A stretch of 64,000 nucleotides of DNA from Bacillota bacterium (GTDB lineage Bacteria; Bacillota; Clostridia; Lachnospirales; Bianqueaceae). Every line of letters starts with the position of its first letter. Within the stretch, counting starts at the first letter, position 1. The notes under the pieces are model-generated. The model worked only from the letters and a program-made list of their open reading frames with translations, was not told the DNA's origin and did not search any database. Positions 56,642-64,000 of this stretch are shown piece by piece. A program made the position numbers and the translations under genes. Where the stretch lies: NCBI GenBank assembly GCA_017442535.1, contig JAFRZL010000051.1, positions 1 through 64,000 of the forward strand, in the 5' to 3' direction.

Positions 56642-58453
56642 TTATGGGCCTGAAACGGTAAAACCGTACATTTCATCCATGATGCGGTATAGGTCCTGAT
56701 ATGGAGCGGGAGTCTCCTTCACCTCGTCACCCAGTTCAAGGACGGTCGTTGCCGTACCGGATGACCAGTGCGGGAGCCCTTCGCCATTCGGGTCGCCGGT
56801 CCACATAAAGTTCAGTATATAGCCGGAGAAAATCTCGCTGAGCCTATGGTCGGCCTGCGTATACAAAGGTGAATCCGCCGGGATATTCCGGTAGAGATAA
56901 ACTTCTTCGCCGCTGTGCCAGGCACCAAGTCTGCCGTTATCCTTGACAAAATGATAGACGTAGACCGGTATCTGCTGTGCGATCGCCTGCCGCTCCCAGC
57001 AATAGTGGCCGTAGGTAAAGAGTAGGACCGAATCGATCTCGGCCCACCGGCTCCGAGCTTGTGCGTCGGTGGTGGCGGGGTAGAGTGCAAGTACCCGGTC
57101 GCCGTATTCGCCGGGGAAAATCCTCCGGATCCTGGATTCGTAGTTCTTCAGATTCGCCTGGGAGAAAAGCAGGAAGGGGGCGGACTCTTCCAGATTGAAT
57201 CCCTGCAGCTGGGCTTTTTCGTTATGGATGCCCTTGGCGTAGGATTCGTAAGGTGTTTCGGGGAGGACATAGCCGTCCACAGTGATGTGATGATGGACGG
57301 AGAGTTCGCCTGCGAGTGCCTCCGCGGGCATGGCCCGAAGCTCTTCGATCGTCGCGTCGCCCAGCCTTTTCCGGGTGTTTGCCGCTGCCTTATAGGCATC
57401 CTCCAGGCTCCTGAAAGAATGGGCCGGAACCGGGGCGGTAACGGTGGAGCTCTCTGCGATGACGCGTTCAAAGAGCCCTGCCGCGAGGGGCGAGGTGCAG
57501 AGAGCCGTCACACAGGCCGATCCGGCGGATTCACCGGAGAGCGTAATATTATCCGGATCTCCTCCAAAGGCGCTGATATTGTCCCGGACCCAGCGAAGCG
57601 CCGCGATCTGGTCCAGCAGCCCGTAATTCCCGGTCGTCCCGTTCGGGGATTCCGCGGCAAGCTCCGGATCGGCAAAGAACCCGAAGATGCCCAGACGGTA
57701 GCCCATGTTGACCACAATGACGCCTTCGCGTGCCAGTCCTTCGCCGCTGTAATCGGCGTACCAGGGCTGGCCGGTCTGGAGCGATCCTCCGTGAATATAG
57801 ACGAGGACCGGCAGGCCTGAGACATCGCCCGCAGGCTTCCAGATATTCAGATAGAGGGAATCTTCACTGGCGGGCTCACGGTACTGATCATCCAGCGAAA
57901 TGCTGTAGTCATGATAGCCGATGATCTGCGCGAGAGAATTATAGATGGGGAGGTTCTGCGTCTGCATGGACATCGGTGCGAAATGATCGGCCGCCAGGAT
58001 GCCTTCCCAGGGTTCGGCAGGCTGAGGCTCGCGCCAGCGGAGGTTACCTACCGGCGGGGCGGCATAGGGGATGCCTGCGTAGACTTCCACCTGATGATCC
58101 GCCGTATAGACGCCTGTCAGGTCGCCTTCACGCACATGCCGGACAGGTGTGATCTGCGGGTTTTTGACATTGACAGCAGGTACCGGACGAACCGGGGGCC
58201 AGGACAGCCACAGGATCAGTGCCCAGGCGGCCAGCAGACCGATCCAGCCAAGCAGCCGGACCCACGCGGAACGGCGGGCCAGGATGCCGCGGCGCAGCAG
58301 GATGAAACCGATCGTCAGTACGAGGGCGAGGCCCCAGCCGAGCAGTGTATGCTTGCCGAGCTCCAGTACGGCAAAAAGGATGAGCGTCAGGATGATGAGG
58401 AGCATGATCCAGCCCCTGCCTTTTTTGGCTTCGGAACGTTTTTTTTCAGCCAT
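56642..58453 (-). CDS. Membrane-anchored type B carboxylesterase
   Basis: 603 residues from ATG 58453 (GAGGAGGCGCAAA ahead). A Lys-rich start precedes three membrane helices within the first ~85 residues (GWIMLLIILTLILFAVLELG, LALVLTIGFILLRR, LGWIGLLAAWALILWLSW). A complete esterase/lipase type B domain follows: PYAAPPVGNLRW, EDSLYLNIWKP, GLLDQIAALRWVRDNISAFGGDPDNITLSGESAGS (catalytic Ser) and VYHFVKDNGRLGAWHSGEE (His). An odd number of helices would place the catalytic domain outside the membrane. Its first eight bases overlap the AAA_28 gene. Confidence 0.9.
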   Translation of the reverse strand: MAEKKRSEAKKGRGWIMLLIILTLILFAVLELGKHTLLGWGLALVLTIGFILLRRGILARRSAWVRLLGWIGLLAAWALILWLSWPPVRPVPAVNVKNPQITPVRHVREGDLTGVYTADHQVEVYAGIPYAAPPVGNLRWREPQPAEPWEGILAADHFAPMSMQTQNLPIYNSLAQIIGYHDYSISLDDQYREPASEDSLYLNIWKPAGDVSGLPVLVYIHGGSLQTGQPWYADYSGEGLAREGVIVVNMGYRLGIFGFFADPELAAESPNGTTGNYGLLDQIAALRWVRDNISAFGGDPDNITLSGESAGSACVTALCTSPLAAGLFERVIAESSTVTAPVPAHSFRSLEDAYKAAANTRKRLGDATIEELRAMPAEALAGELSVHHHITVDGYVLPETPYESYAKGIHNEKAQLQGFNLEESAPFLLFSQANLKNYESRIRRIFPGEYGDRVLALYPATTDAQARSRWAEIDSVLLFTYGHYCWERQAIAQQIPVYVYHFVKDNGRLGAWHSGEEVYLYRNIPADSPLYTQADHRLSEIFSGYILNFMWTGDPNGEGLPHWSSGTATTVLELGDEVKETPAPYQDLYRIMDEMYGFTVSGP

Positions 58454-59168
58454 TTTGCGCCTCCTCATCCTGTTTGGAATCCTCCTGGGTAAGGCGCGCA
58501 AGGTATGCGTTCAGTCGAGCCTCGTCCTGGCCGGCATCATGGGGAGCGGGAGCCGCAAACGGCTCGGACTCGCCCAGAAAAGCAGAGATCTCCATGATCA
58601 GACGCTTCATTTTGGATTCAAAATCCGTCGAGTTGTCGATGATGCACAGATGAGGATGCCCTGTCCAGGCGGCAATCAGGAGATTATCGAGCGCGATCGC
58701 CTGATCGGGCGTTTCCTTACGGGCATTATTATTGCCAAGGGTATAGTGCTCCGCGGCGCCGTTGGCCGCGGTGACCAGGTGAAAAATCGCGCCGTAGTTG
58801 TGGAGCAGAGAGACTTCATCGGTACCGAGAACCCGCATGCATTCGGCGAATTCATCGTCCGTCATATAGGCTTTGTTATCCATGACGCCGCGGTCGCAGA
58901 CGATCAGGATCTTCTCATCCTGCATGCTTCGGGCTGCTTCTTCGAAAACCGATTCCTTGGCAAGCTGAAGGCGTACCTGGCATTTCTGATAATCCAGATT
59001 GCAGCCGCATGTCCAGGGGGCGACGCCGCCGGAGATCAGCTCCGTGGCCGTTTCCGGTACAAAGAGGACGCGGTAGCCTTTCCGGGAGAAGGTATCCCGG
59101 ATCCAGTCCAGGGCTGTGGATTTGCCCCCGCAGGGTCCGCCCGTGATAACGATTTTAGTCATGCTCAT
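58446..59168 (-). CDS. AAA_28-type P-loop ATPase
   Basis: About 240 residues. Three ATGs lie close together; 59168 has the best spacing to AAAGG. Walker A GGPCGGKST at the start, PETATELISGGVAPWTCG, CDRGVMDNKAYM as the Walker B region, and a lid with TLGNNNARKETPDQAIALD and HPHLCIIDNS. This is the AAA_28/NadR-like kinase fold, thought to phosphorylate a small molecule; its substrate is unknown. The C-terminal 40 residues are acidic and low-complexity, ending in the overlap with the esterase gene. Confidence 0.85.
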   Translation of the reverse strand: MSMTKIVITGGPCGGKSTALDWIRDTFSRKGYRVLFVPETATELISGGVAPWTCGCNLDYQKCQVRLQLAKESVFEEAARSMQDEKILIVCDRGVMDNKAYMTDDEFAECMRVLGTDEVSLLHNYGAIFHLVTAANGAAEHYTLGNNNARKETPDQAIALDNLLIAAWTGHPHLCIIDNSTDFESKMKRLIMEISAFLGESEPFAAPAPHDAGQDEARLNAYLARLTQEDSKQDEEAQNG

Positions 59169-59196
59169 GCCCATGCCTTTCTGTCAAACCTGTAAT

Positions 59197-59388
59197 CTAT
59201 TTCCGTCCGCAGGGGGGCGATCCTGCCCCGGTGCGGCGGTTCCGGTCCCGGTTCGCGCAGCCGCTGCAGCCGGGACAATCGCTGCAGGAGCAGACGCCGG
59301 AACCGTTTTTGCGCCTGCGCAGGCTGTAAAACGCGCCTGTCGCGATCAGTACAATGATGGCGATAATCAGAATATCCCAGGGATTCAC
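59197..59388 (-). CDS. FeoB-associated Cys-rich membrane protein
   Basis: 63 residues: one N-terminal membrane helix (DILIIAIIVLIATGAFYSL), then RRRKNG and a dense cysteine patch (CSCSDCPGCSGC). This is the classical small partner encoded next to FeoB in Firmicutes, thought to help ferrous-iron uptake or maturation. It lies 12 bases behind the feoAB gene; GGGGGGACC is the RBS region. Confidence 0.92.
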   Translation of the reverse strand: MNPWDILIIAIIVLIATGAFYSLRRRKNGSGVCSCSDCPGCSGCANRDRNRRTGAGSPPCGRK

Positions 59389-59400
59389 GCCGGTCCCCCC

Positions 59401-61743
59401 TTATCCAAGGCCGAGCGCCAGGCCGATCAGGCGCACGAGGAGAGCCATGACCCATGCGATCACACATTGCCACAGGACGACGCCGGCAGACCAGCCGCGT
59501 CCGAGCTCCCGCCTGATTGCGGCGATGGCCGCCACACAGGGCGTGTAGAGAAGGCTGAAGACCAGCATGGACGCGGCCGCAAGCGGGCCGAGCGAGGCGA
59601 CACCGCCGGCAAAGAGCGTTTCCATGACGGATACAACGCTTTCCTTGGCCATGAATCCGCTGACGAGCGAGGTGACAATGCGCCAGTCGCCCAGGCCGAG
59701 AGGCTTCATGACGGGAGCCAGCAGCCCGGAAATCGCGGCCAGGATACTGTCGTACGAGTTTTCGACCAGGTTGAAGCGGAAATCAAAGCTGCTGAGGAAC
59801 CATACAACGATGGTCGCAATCAGGATCACCGAGAAAGCGCGGTGGAGGAAATCTTTGCTTTTCTCCCACAGAAGCTGCATAACATTGCGCGGACTCGGAA
59901 AACGATAATTGGGCAGCTCCATCACAAAGGGAACCGCTTCACCTTTGAACAGCGTGCTCTTGAACAGAAAAGCCGCGAGGATGCCGATCAGAATGCCCAG
60001 CACATATAATCCGGTGATGATGAGCCAGCTTTGGCGGGGGAAGAAAACGTTGACAAAGAAGCCGTAGATCGGGAGCTTTGCTGTGCAGGACATGAAGGGT
60101 GTCAGCAGGATGGTCATGCGGCGGTCACGTTCACTGGGGAGCGTGCGTGTGGACATGACGGCGGGCACCGTGCATCCGAATCCCAGCAGCATCGGAACGA
60201 TACTGCGCCCCGACAGGCCGATCTTTCGAAGCAGCTTATCCATGACAAAGGCGACGCGGGCGATGTAGCCGCTGTCTTCCAGCATGGATAAGAAGAAAAA
60301 GAGCAGAATGATGATGGGCAGGAAGCTGATGACGGTTCCTACGCCCTCGAAAATGCCCTCCAGCACCAGGCTCTGGATCACCTGATTCACATGAACAGCC
60401 TCCATGCCCTGACCGGCCAGTATCTTCAGCTCTTTGATGCCCTCTGCCAGAAGATCCTGCAGGAAGGGCCCGACCAGGAAGAAGGTCAGGTAGAAGACGA
60501 GTGCCATGATGCCGATAAACATCGGAATGGCGGTATAGCGGCCCGTCAGAAGCGAGTCGATCTTCTGGCTGCGGAGGTGTTCCTTGCTGGTGCGCGGCTT
60601 GATCACACAAGTATTGCAGACACGTTCGATGTAGTCGAAGCGCATTTCGGCGATGGCCGCACTGTGGTCCAGACCGCGTTCGCTCTCCATCTGCAGAATG
60701 ATGTGCTCGAGCATTTCTTTTTCGTTATCGTCCAGTGCCAGCTGCTCGGCAACCATTTGATCGCCCTCCAGCAGTTTGCTGGCTGAAAAGCGCAGCGGGA
60801 GTCCGGTCCGTTGTGCGTGATCCTCGATCAGATGTGAGACGGCATGCAGTGCGCGGTGGACAGCGCCTCCATGATCCTCCGCACCGCAGTAATCCTGCTC
60901 GACAGGACGTTCCTGGTATTTGGCAATGTGGATGGCATGACGGATCAGTTCGTCCACGCCTTCGTTCTTGGCAGCGGCGATGGGGACGACGGGGACGCCC
61001 AGCATGGCTTCCATCCGGTTGACGTCGACGGTGCCGCCGTTCCCGCGAAGTTCATCCATCATGTTGAGCGCGACGACCATGGGCGTATTCATTTCCAGAA
61101 GCTGCATGGTCAGATACAGATTACGCTCGATATTGGTCGCGTCGACGATGTTGATGATCGCGAGAGGCTTCTCATTCAGCACATGGTTGCGCGAAACCAG
61201 CTCCTCGCTGGAGTAGGGGGACATGGAATAGATGCCGGGCAGGTCCGTGATCAGCGTATCGCTGTGGCCGCGTATCACGCCGTCCTTGCGGTCAACCGTC
61301 ACACCGGGGAAATTCCCGACATGCTGATTAGAGCCGGTCAGCTGATTAAACAGCGTGGTTTTGCCGCTGTTCTGGTTGCCGACCAGTGCGAAAGTCAGCG
61401 TGGTATCCTTGGGCAGCGGATTGCCGCTTCCCTTGGGGTGGAAGCGCCCTTCCTCGCCGAGTCCGGGGTGCTCGGATTTCTTCGGCTCGTGCATATTCAA
61501 AGAAGCCTCCGGGAGAGCCTCGAGCAGATCCACATCGATTTTTTCGGCATCATCCAGGCGCAGAGTAAGCTCATAACCATGAATGCGGAGCTCCACTGGG
61601 TCACCCATCGGTGCGAATTTGATGATCTCAAGCTCCGCCCCGGGGATCACCCCCATATCCAGAAAATGCTGTCTGAGAGCGCCTTCGCCGCCCACCGAGC
61701 CGATCCTTGCGGACTGTCCCGGCTTTAGTAAACTTAGTTTCAT
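59401..61743 (-). CDS. Ferrous iron transporter FeoA-FeoB fusion
   Basis: 780 residues. Residues 1-75 are a FeoA SH3-like domain (SLLKPGQSARIGSVGGEGALRQHFLDMGVIPGAEL), joined by a linker to FeoB. The G domain shows G1 GNQNSGKTT, switch NFPGVTVDRK, G3 DLPGIYSMSPYSSEE and ALNMMDE for G4. The membrane part has FeoB signatures MLEDSGYIARVAFVMDKLLRKIGLSGRSIVPMLLGFGCTVPA and FMSCTAKLPIYGFF. Fe2+ import across the cytoplasmic membrane. A TATAAT lies 20 bases upstream of the start, but no -35 or clear Fur box is seen. Confidence 0.96.
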   Translation of the reverse strand: MKLSLLKPGQSARIGSVGGEGALRQHFLDMGVIPGAELEIIKFAPMGDPVELRIHGYELTLRLDDAEKIDVDLLEALPEASLNMHEPKKSEHPGLGEEGRFHPKGSGNPLPKDTTLTFALVGNQNSGKTTLFNQLTGSNQHVGNFPGVTVDRKDGVIRGHSDTLITDLPGIYSMSPYSSEELVSRNHVLNEKPLAIINIVDATNIERNLYLTMQLLEMNTPMVVALNMMDELRGNGGTVDVNRMEAMLGVPVVPIAAAKNEGVDELIRHAIHIAKYQERPVEQDYCGAEDHGGAVHRALHAVSHLIEDHAQRTGLPLRFSASKLLEGDQMVAEQLALDDNEKEMLEHIILQMESERGLDHSAAIAEMRFDYIERVCNTCVIKPRTSKEHLRSQKIDSLLTGRYTAIPMFIGIMALVFYLTFFLVGPFLQDLLAEGIKELKILAGQGMEAVHVNQVIQSLVLEGIFEGVGTVISFLPIIILLFFFLSMLEDSGYIARVAFVMDKLLRKIGLSGRSIVPMLLGFGCTVPAVMSTRTLPSERDRRMTILLTPFMSCTAKLPIYGFFVNVFFPRQSWLIITGLYVLGILIGILAAFLFKSTLFKGEAVPFVMELPNYRFPSPRNVMQLLWEKSKDFLHRAFSVILIATIVVWFLSSFDFRFNLVENSYDSILAAISGLLAPVMKPLGLGDWRIVTSLVSGFMAKESVVSVMETLFAGGVASLGPLAAASMLVFSLLYTPCVAAIAAIRRELGRGWSAGVVLWQCVIAWVMALLVRLIGLALGLG

Positions 61744-61905
61744 ATCTTGTCACCCATGTTATTATAAGTCTTTTGCTGCAAACTCCCTTAAAAACTGCCA
61801 TTGTGCGGCGCGGAGCAAGCCGGACGCATCAAGCTGCCCTCTATTGCCGTCAGGCCGGACTGTCCGGAATTGACGGGAGCCGCTAACGATCTTTGAGTCA
61901 GGGAA

Positions 61906-63123
61906 TCAGTCCTTCTCCACATCCATGTAAACGGCGCCCAGAATATCATTCTCCTGAGGGTCGTTATGAACGGCACCGATATAGTCCGCACCGAACATAT
62001 CCCCAAAATCTCCGCTGACTGTCAGAGCGGGCAGACGTCCGACCGGCTGACCATCCTCCATCAGAAAAGCCATCTGTACCGGTGTTGCGAAATGGCCGTC
62101 GGGCGTAGCATCTCCGCCGGAGGCGACGACGACATATACGGCTTTGCCGGGAACCAGTTCCTTTAGGCTCTTCGCGGTCGGATCCAGCCAGAAACGGTGG
62201 AAGCCGATCCCGGGAACGCCGTCATAGGCGGCCGACGCAGTCCCCAGATCGGGGAGACCATACTGTGTCGCGGTCTTTTTCGTGGTAAAGAGACCTTTCA
62301 GAACGCCGTTCTCGATGAGCGTGGGTCTGTAATCGGGCACGGTGTAACCTTCGGCATCGAAGAAACTGACGATGTAAGCGGAGGAGGGATTCATATCATC
62401 CCGAAGCGACAGTTTATCGGAAAAGATCTTCTGCCCAAGCTTTCCGCTGAGGAGAGAAGCTCCGGAAACATACATGTCCCCGATGAAATGCGGGAAAAAG
62501 CTGCCGAACAGACCGGAAACATCGGCGATCACAGGATAGCGGCCGGGCTCCAGTTCCACGGGCGTATAGAAAGCGTCATAATGCTTTTTGAAGTTGGAAA
62601 GAACGGTTTCTTCGTCAAAATGATTGCCCTGCCAGACCAGGAATGTATCGAACAGATTGCCTGAACCGCGGTTCTGCGCGATCAGCTCGATCGAGAAGAG
62701 CCTGCCGGAACTGACCAGATGTCGGCCTTCGGAATTACGGTATTCCGAACGGTTGTAGCTCAGATTGATCTTATTTGAAAACGCGAACTTCGGGCACATT
62801 TCGCAGAGACGGTCCAGGAAAGCCGTCATCATGGGGATAAAATCCGGGACCTTGATGATCTCTTCCTCATGAAGGTCCTCCAGAACCAGGTGACCATCCA
62901 AACGGCAGGGATAGGGGATCCCGAAGGCCAGCGCTTCAACAGCTTTGGCTGTCAGCTCTTCTTCATCCGGCTCCCCCAGACACCCGGCTACGCCGATGCA
63001 GCCGTTGTCATACACACGGACGGTGCCAGTGGTTTTTTCCAGTTCGCGGAAGCTGTCGATCTTTCCGGCAGTAACATTCAACGTGACGGAATGCTCTGTC
63101 TGTTTCAGAAATTCTTTTTTCAT
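61906..63123 (-). CDS. TldE/PmbA-like subunit of the TldD/TldE protease
   Basis: 405 residues starting at ATG 63123 behind GTGAGGTGCG. The TldD/PmbA fold is recognisable (TGTVRVYDNGCIGVAGCLG, NKINLSYNRSEYRNSEGR, PVIADVSGLFGSFFPHFIGDMYVSGASLLSGKLG, DGVPGIGFHRFWLDP) but the HExxxH zinc motif is absent, as expected of the TldE partner. With TldD it forms a heterodimeric metalloprotease that degrades unfolded or modified peptides, for example in microcin maturation. The start lies 10 bases behind tldD. Confidence 0.92.
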   Translation of the reverse strand: MKKEFLKQTEHSVTLNVTAGKIDSFRELEKTTGTVRVYDNGCIGVAGCLGEPDEEELTAKAVEALAFGIPYPCRLDGHLVLEDLHEEEIIKVPDFIPMMTAFLDRLCEMCPKFAFSNKINLSYNRSEYRNSEGRHLVSSGRLFSIELIAQNRGSGNLFDTFLVWQGNHFDEETVLSNFKKHYDAFYTPVELEPGRYPVIADVSGLFGSFFPHFIGDMYVSGASLLSGKLGQKIFSDKLSLRDDMNPSSAYIVSFFDAEGYTVPDYRPTLIENGVLKGLFTTKKTATQYGLPDLGTASAAYDGVPGIGFHRFWLDPTAKSLKELVPGKAVYVVVASGGDATPDGHFATPVQMAFLMEDGQPVGRLPALTVSGDFGDMFGADYIGAVHNDPQENDILGAVYMDVEKD

Positions 63124-63133
63124 CGTGCGCACC

Positions 63134-64000
63134 TCACTGAACATTCATGGAAGATACCCGGACATAGGGTCCGCCGAAGCCTACGGGAAGCCCCATCTGC
63201 TCCATCTTGCCGCAGCCGCCCGTAACAAAGGACAGCATGACAACATCCTTTGTCAATCCGTCGATCAGTCCGAGCGTCTCAAATACAGAACCGGTGAGGA
63301 CACTGATCTGTACCGGACGGCCGAGCTTGCCATCGATGATCTCGTAGGCAAGGCTCGGAGCAATCGTAAAGGTGCTCATACCGCTGCCATGCTTAATCGT
63401 TTTGATGAAGTATCCCTTTTTGATCGGGGCGATCAGCCGGTCAAAATCCAGATCTCCTCCCTCGATATAGGTGGTGGTCATACGGACGATCGGTTCGAAT
63501 GTGCAATCGATGGCGCGTGCATTGCCGGTCAGGCCTTCGTCGAGCGCGGCGGCTGTCTGCGTACTGTGCAGTCGGCCGGCCAGAATACCGTTTTTAATGA
63601 GATAATTCTTGCGGGCCCGGGTGCCTTCGTCGTCATAGGGAACGAAACCGCAGCCGGGGATCTCTCCGGAGTCCACGATCGAAAGGATCGGGGAAGCAAC
63701 GGTTTTACCAAGCTCCCATTCGTTCTTCATGGACTCGTCGGAGAGCATAAAGTCCGATTCGGACTTGTGGCCGAAGGATTCATGCGCAAAGACGCCTGCC
63801 GCCTCAGGGGAGAGGACAACGGGATATTTGCCGGGCTCAACCGGGACCGACTGGCGGAGGAAAGAGGTCTGTTCGGCGATTGCTCCGCGGATTTCTTCTT
63901 CAAGATTCGTGAGATCGTCAAAGCGGGTCCCGCCTTTCTGCCAATGGCCGCTAAACTTCTTTTCGCCTTCGGCCATGTCGCAGGAAACAGCGATGCCGCA
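63134..64000 (-). CDS. tldD: Zinc metalloprotease TldD, C-terminal part (5' end outside window)
   Basis: The visible 288 residues contain the zinc motif HESFGHKSESD (HExxxH) and the following conserved segments (ASPILSIVDSGEIPGCGFVPYDDEG, KNGILAGRLHSTQTAA, GGGCGKMEQMGLPVGFGGP-like ending). The frame is open to the window edge (CGIAVSCDMAEGEKK), so the N-terminal part lies beyond. TldD carries the active site of the TldD/TldE complex; its partner follows immediately downstream. Confidence 0.93.
   Translation of the reverse strand, partial: CGIAVSCDMAEGEKKFSGHWQKGGTRFDDLTNLEEEIRGAIAEQTSFLRQSVPVEPGKYPVVLSPEAAGVFAHESFGHKSESDFMLSDESMKNEWELGKTVASPILSIVDSGEIPGCGFVPYDDEGTRARKNYLIKNGILAGRLHSTQTAAALDEGLTGNARAIDCTFEPIVRMTTTYIEGGDLDFDRLIAPIKKGYFIKTIKHGSGMSTFTIAPSLAYEIIDGKLGRPVQISVLTGSVFETLGLIDGLTKDVVMLSFVTGGCGKMEQMGLPVGFGGPYVRVSSMNVQ

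Overview
The window looks like a chromosomal segment of a low-to-mid GC Gram-positive bacterium of the Clostridia (Lachnospiraceae-like). Evidence is the hprK–ROK glucokinase–murB–rapZ–whiA–HPr/Crh cluster, a DUF5711 protein, the infC–rpmI–rplT operon with IF3 starting at ATT, lipoproteins with Ser/Glu-rich linkers, strong SD sequences and textbook sigma-A promoters with 17-nt spacers. Base composition is even and fairly GC-rich, except for one strikingly AT-rich gene at 32.6-35.7 kb.

Layout. 0-14 kb (mostly +): the 3' end of clpB, a giant LamG-type protein, a VanY-like carboxypeptidase lipoprotein followed by an unbroken in-frame tail after its stop, tRNA-Gly, a lipoprotein/DUF5711/CvpA operon, a TPP-riboswitch-controlled thiT, a repeat-rich non-coding stretch, and a BlaI/M56 sensor pair whose 3' part is duplicated with a different sensor tail. 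14-20.3 kb (+): an orphan ectB-type aminotransferase and the HPr-kinase/cell-wall/RapZ/WhiA/Crh operon. 20.4-25.7 kb (-): a HerA-like ATPase, a DUF308 membrane protein, a PurF-like protein without the Cys nucleophile, aroD and a CheY-like protein. 25.8-28.2 kb (+): infC-rpmI-rplT with a leader attenuator, then an acyl-ACP thioesterase.

28.2-64 kb is almost entirely on the minus strand: an SseB/zinc-ribbon cluster, GDPD, a horizontally acquired-looking 1035-aa metallophosphoesterase at the end of a GNAT-DUF523 operon, a compact six-gene TetR-controlled operon (aldo/keto reductase, flavodoxin lipoprotein, a DUF4405-SUMF1-flavodoxin triple fusion, DUF362 lipoprotein, permease), an accessory stretch rich in GNAT acetyltransferases and small unknown proteins, RlmD/TrmA-type methyltransferase, TraX, an 812-aa adenosine-deaminase fused to a Rossmann-like C-terminal domain, a CoA-transferase, a membrane-anchored carboxylesterase, an AAA_28 ATPase, FeoAB with its Cys-rich partner, and a TldE/TldD pair (TldD runs off the window).

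The best candidates for something undescribed are: (1) the TetR redox operon, which places two flavodoxin modules on the predicted outer face of the membrane; (2) the AT-rich single-gene metallophosphoesterase with repeated GDLS motifs; (3) the adenosine-deaminase/Rossmann fusion; (4) the M56 sensor gene with a repeated, swappable C-terminal cassette. All functional statements come from reading motifs by eye; no database search was made.
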